Source of the DNA: Pelodera strongyloides
Taxonomy: Eukaryota > Nematoda > Chromadorea > Rhabditida > Rhabditidae
DNA: 64,000 nucleotides
Assembly (NCBI GenBank): GCA_036852015.1
Contig: JAANDG010000019.1
Location: 310,001-374,000 of the forward strand
Reading direction: 5' to 3'
The translations under genes and the position numbers were made by a program. Positions 61,704 through 64,000 of this stretch are shown here, in pieces. Positions within the stretch are counted from its first letter, which is position 1. Every line of letters begins with the position of its first letter. The notes beneath the pieces were generated by a model. It was not told the origin of the DNA. It worked only from the letters and a program-made list of their open reading frames with translations, and ran no database searches.

Positions 61704-64000
61704 CTGCAACATGGCATCGGATTATCGGAATCATCTGTTCTACGTACACGAATCGTGTGTATGTAATAAATACTCGACTCAGTTGTCAATCGGTTATAAA
61801 TTCGCACTGAATAACCATACAATGGCGTCCAAAACAAATCCGAATTCGTAGCGAAATTCTCACGTCCATAGACGTCCTATAGGAGAATTCTATAAGTCAA
61901 GACACTGACATCCTGGGAGGCTTCTAGAAGGGAAAGGGTGCGTTCGACAGGCCCGTATCAAGTATATACAATGCAAAACTTACTCATAATATCGTAAACA
62001 CTGATAGACGTGATATACAGAGGCAAGCAGCCTCCACTGCCCAATAACAGTCAATTTCCGAATATTCAGAAAACGGAAGTCGATAATTTTCCTTCAAAAT
62101 TCTATGCGAATCTATGCACAGCTCGTTTAAAACGGCCAAATTTAAATGACTGTTAGAGGAAGAGGGAGCAGAGAAGCAGGCAGTCAGAGTGGTAGGGAGA
62201 AATGGACTGACCGTCTGCCTGACTGAAGTACTCGAGATTCATATTGGCATTAGATATGCCCTGATTAGATGTTATGTATGCAGTCTCTACCCCTGCACAA
62301 CACAATTTGACACATCTAAAATATCTCTAACACTCTCGGTCTCTTCACCAAAGAAAATCACTTCTCGCTCTCGTGGTCTACACTCTCTTTCGCAGAGATT
62401 GAGCTCCTTTTTGTACAGTGGTTTGTTATGAGTGAGCGTATGTGTTGATAAGCCTGATAAGGAAAAACCCTCCACCTAATCGTAAGAGGACAACACCACA
62501 AACCCTAAATAACCCGCGAAATCCAAAAACGAATCAATGAGAGAACTAGAATAGACTCACGAATCATTACATCAAACTATGAAATCCTCCTATTTCAGTC
62601 TCACCAAGAAGCTCAGATACACATACCTTCTGCCTTCTCCATATGTATTACAAAGGTATAAGGCTGTTTGGAATCCTCCAATTACAAAAGTAAATTTCCC
62701 ATGCCCAAAAATCACACCCAATGTTGACCTAACGGTTACTGCTAACTCTTCCCAATTCGTCTTAGATTCAGTAGGATAACGCGTGCAACACGCTTCATGA
62801 ACAAATCCAGGGCCACAAGACCACTCAACATTGGAGAATGTGAGGTCAGAAATCAACTTACAATCAAAAGCTAAGAAGTCGTGGGGCAAAGTCCGCTGTG
62901 TACAAAGACTTACGACTCACCATGTCAAAGGCAAACAGAGATTAGAAAACCTTTAAAAATCATTCGGTTCTCAAAAAAGATTCAGAAAAACCAACTCAAC
63001 ACACCTGTCACTCACTTTCAAAGAACAAAAAATGGAAATTAAATGACAACTCTCATATCAAATGCAAAGCGAAGAAACTATTACTGTTATCACGGTGAAA
63101 CAAAGTCCTCGTTAATAATTCCAGAAATGAGCGGGGAGGGGACTAATAACCAAGAAGATATGGTCTATGGTATTATAAAAACTCAATAAATAAGTACAAT
63201 AATACAGAAACATACGAATCCTTGAAAATAAACATCATAAACAAGAAAACAAGTAAAAGTAAGTTAGTACTTACCCGTCGTCCTCGAACGGTTGCCAACA
63301 AAACCCATTCGGCCGTCGTACTTGCTGACGGAGAAATTAATAATAACGGTGTTCTGGCCCACAATCAATATTTAGCAGATAATCAGTAAAGGTCAGAAAG
63401 CAACGGCAATCTGATAGCAAGTGTGAAGTGTCTAATTCAAAGTACAGTAGAAAAATGCAGAATATTCTACAGCAAAATTGTACTCTTGCGTGCAGTGCAG
63501 TTAGTACATTTATATAGAAATCTGGCCACCTGACAGAATAGTAGTTCGACAAGAGCAGAACCAATAGAGTCAGAATAAGTCTTCTCAAGCTTAGTCTTAG
63601 TGTAGATGAAAGTTAGCGGTTAGCGGTTCGTCCTCAGACTTTCAATTACGAATAGAGCCGTTACAACAACTTTGGGCAATATACAGAGAATATAAACAGT
63701 AGACACAGAGAAGCAGAGATCACGATAACACTCGCCGATTGAAGAGATCCAGTGAACTAGAGAGCAAAGCCGCGATCAGAGGTTGAACCCGCAGGGGGTG
63801 CACACACACAGAGACAGGCTCACTGGGTACGCTTTACCAGGTTCGCGAACGCACAAAGCGAGAGGCGAAATCGATCACAGGCTCTCACTCTCACCCCAAA
63901 GGAAATACCAGTCAAATCGCAGAGCAGCCTGTAGCCTGACCAATTCGCCTTTTTCAGTTTGGCAAATTGACAATAGAAAAGTATGCTCCACCAAAAGGAC
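61704..64000. other. No firm gene; possible exon fragments
   Basis: A minus-strand frame at 62590-62889 (for example EELAVTVRSTLGVIFGHGKF) is protein-like but has no linked splice sites. A short stretch at about 63276-63328, between a TCCGTCAG acceptor and a GTAAGT donor, looks like an exon on the minus strand. It may be an untranslated exon of the gene at 60.2-61.7 kb. The remainder is AT-rich; a GTTAGCG word repeats near 63612. Confidence 0.3.

Noticed and set aside
1..64000. CRISPR arrays, operons, phage or plasmid features
   Set aside because: Repeats found are microsatellites, tandem duplications or inverted-repeat elements. Genes are split by introns. Nothing bacterial or viral was recognised.

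Overview
The window is nuclear DNA of an invertebrate animal. By eye it is AT-rich. Its genes are cut into many short exons (mostly 60-200 bases) with GT-AG introns, and the recognisable proteins are animal ones: a co-Smad (SMAD4/Medea), a Munc18/UNC-18 protein, an SLC30-type zinc transporter and a kringle-like membrane protein. Four, possibly five, gene starts have a strong 3' splice site only 6-14 bases upstream of the first ATG. That is the layout expected of spliced-leader trans-splicing (tunicates, flatworms, rotifers, cnidarians, ctenophores, nematodes and others). I cannot name the species. No bacterial gene, operon, CRISPR array or plasmid feature is present. Gene models below were built by hand from splice sites and kept only where reading frame and intron phases closed; no alignment or RNA data were available.

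Layout. 1-5.2 kb: no gene; a small inverted-repeat element, a tRNA-derived sequence and CT-rich tracts. 5.24-8.82 kb (+): a nine-exon gene for an unrecognised protein of about 340 residues. 9.1-10.6 kb: a compact repeat complex (CT microsatellite, TGTC array, a 572-bp inverted-repeat element, then a three-copy 137-bp tandem repeat). 11.0-11.35 kb (-): two exons of a probable type II membrane protein. 12.3-19.2 kb (-): a 14-exon gene for a 373-residue protein with an N-terminal hydrophobic anchor and three kringle-like modules. 20.4-26.6 kb (-): a complete 14-exon unc-18/STXBP gene (601 residues), with a large foldback element in one intron. 28.4-36.7 kb (-): SMAD4/Medea, about 660 residues, with the first exon tentative. 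36.7-48.0 kb: no firm gene, decayed repeats, one tRNA-like sequence and one possible plus-strand first exon. 48.0-51.3 kb (-): a complete nine-exon ZnT2/3/8-type zinc transporter (352 residues). 51.3-60.2 kb: mostly mobile-element debris. 60.2-61.7 kb (-): a tentative four-exon small gene (103 residues). 61.7-64 kb: no firm gene.

The genes do not form a pathway. UNC-18 (SNARE control of exocytosis), SMAD4 (TGF-beta/BMP transcription) and the zinc transporter are standard animal housekeeping or signalling genes lying on one strand. The unusual content is the kringle-like gene, whose modules progressively lose the canonical cysteines, and a dense set of short non-autonomous elements. These include a tRNA-derived SINE family with three copies, a TTAAAG-ended inverted-repeat family with four or five copies, and several single-copy foldback elements. 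Several tRNA-type heads sit, in antisense, 20-50 bases from 3' splice sites.
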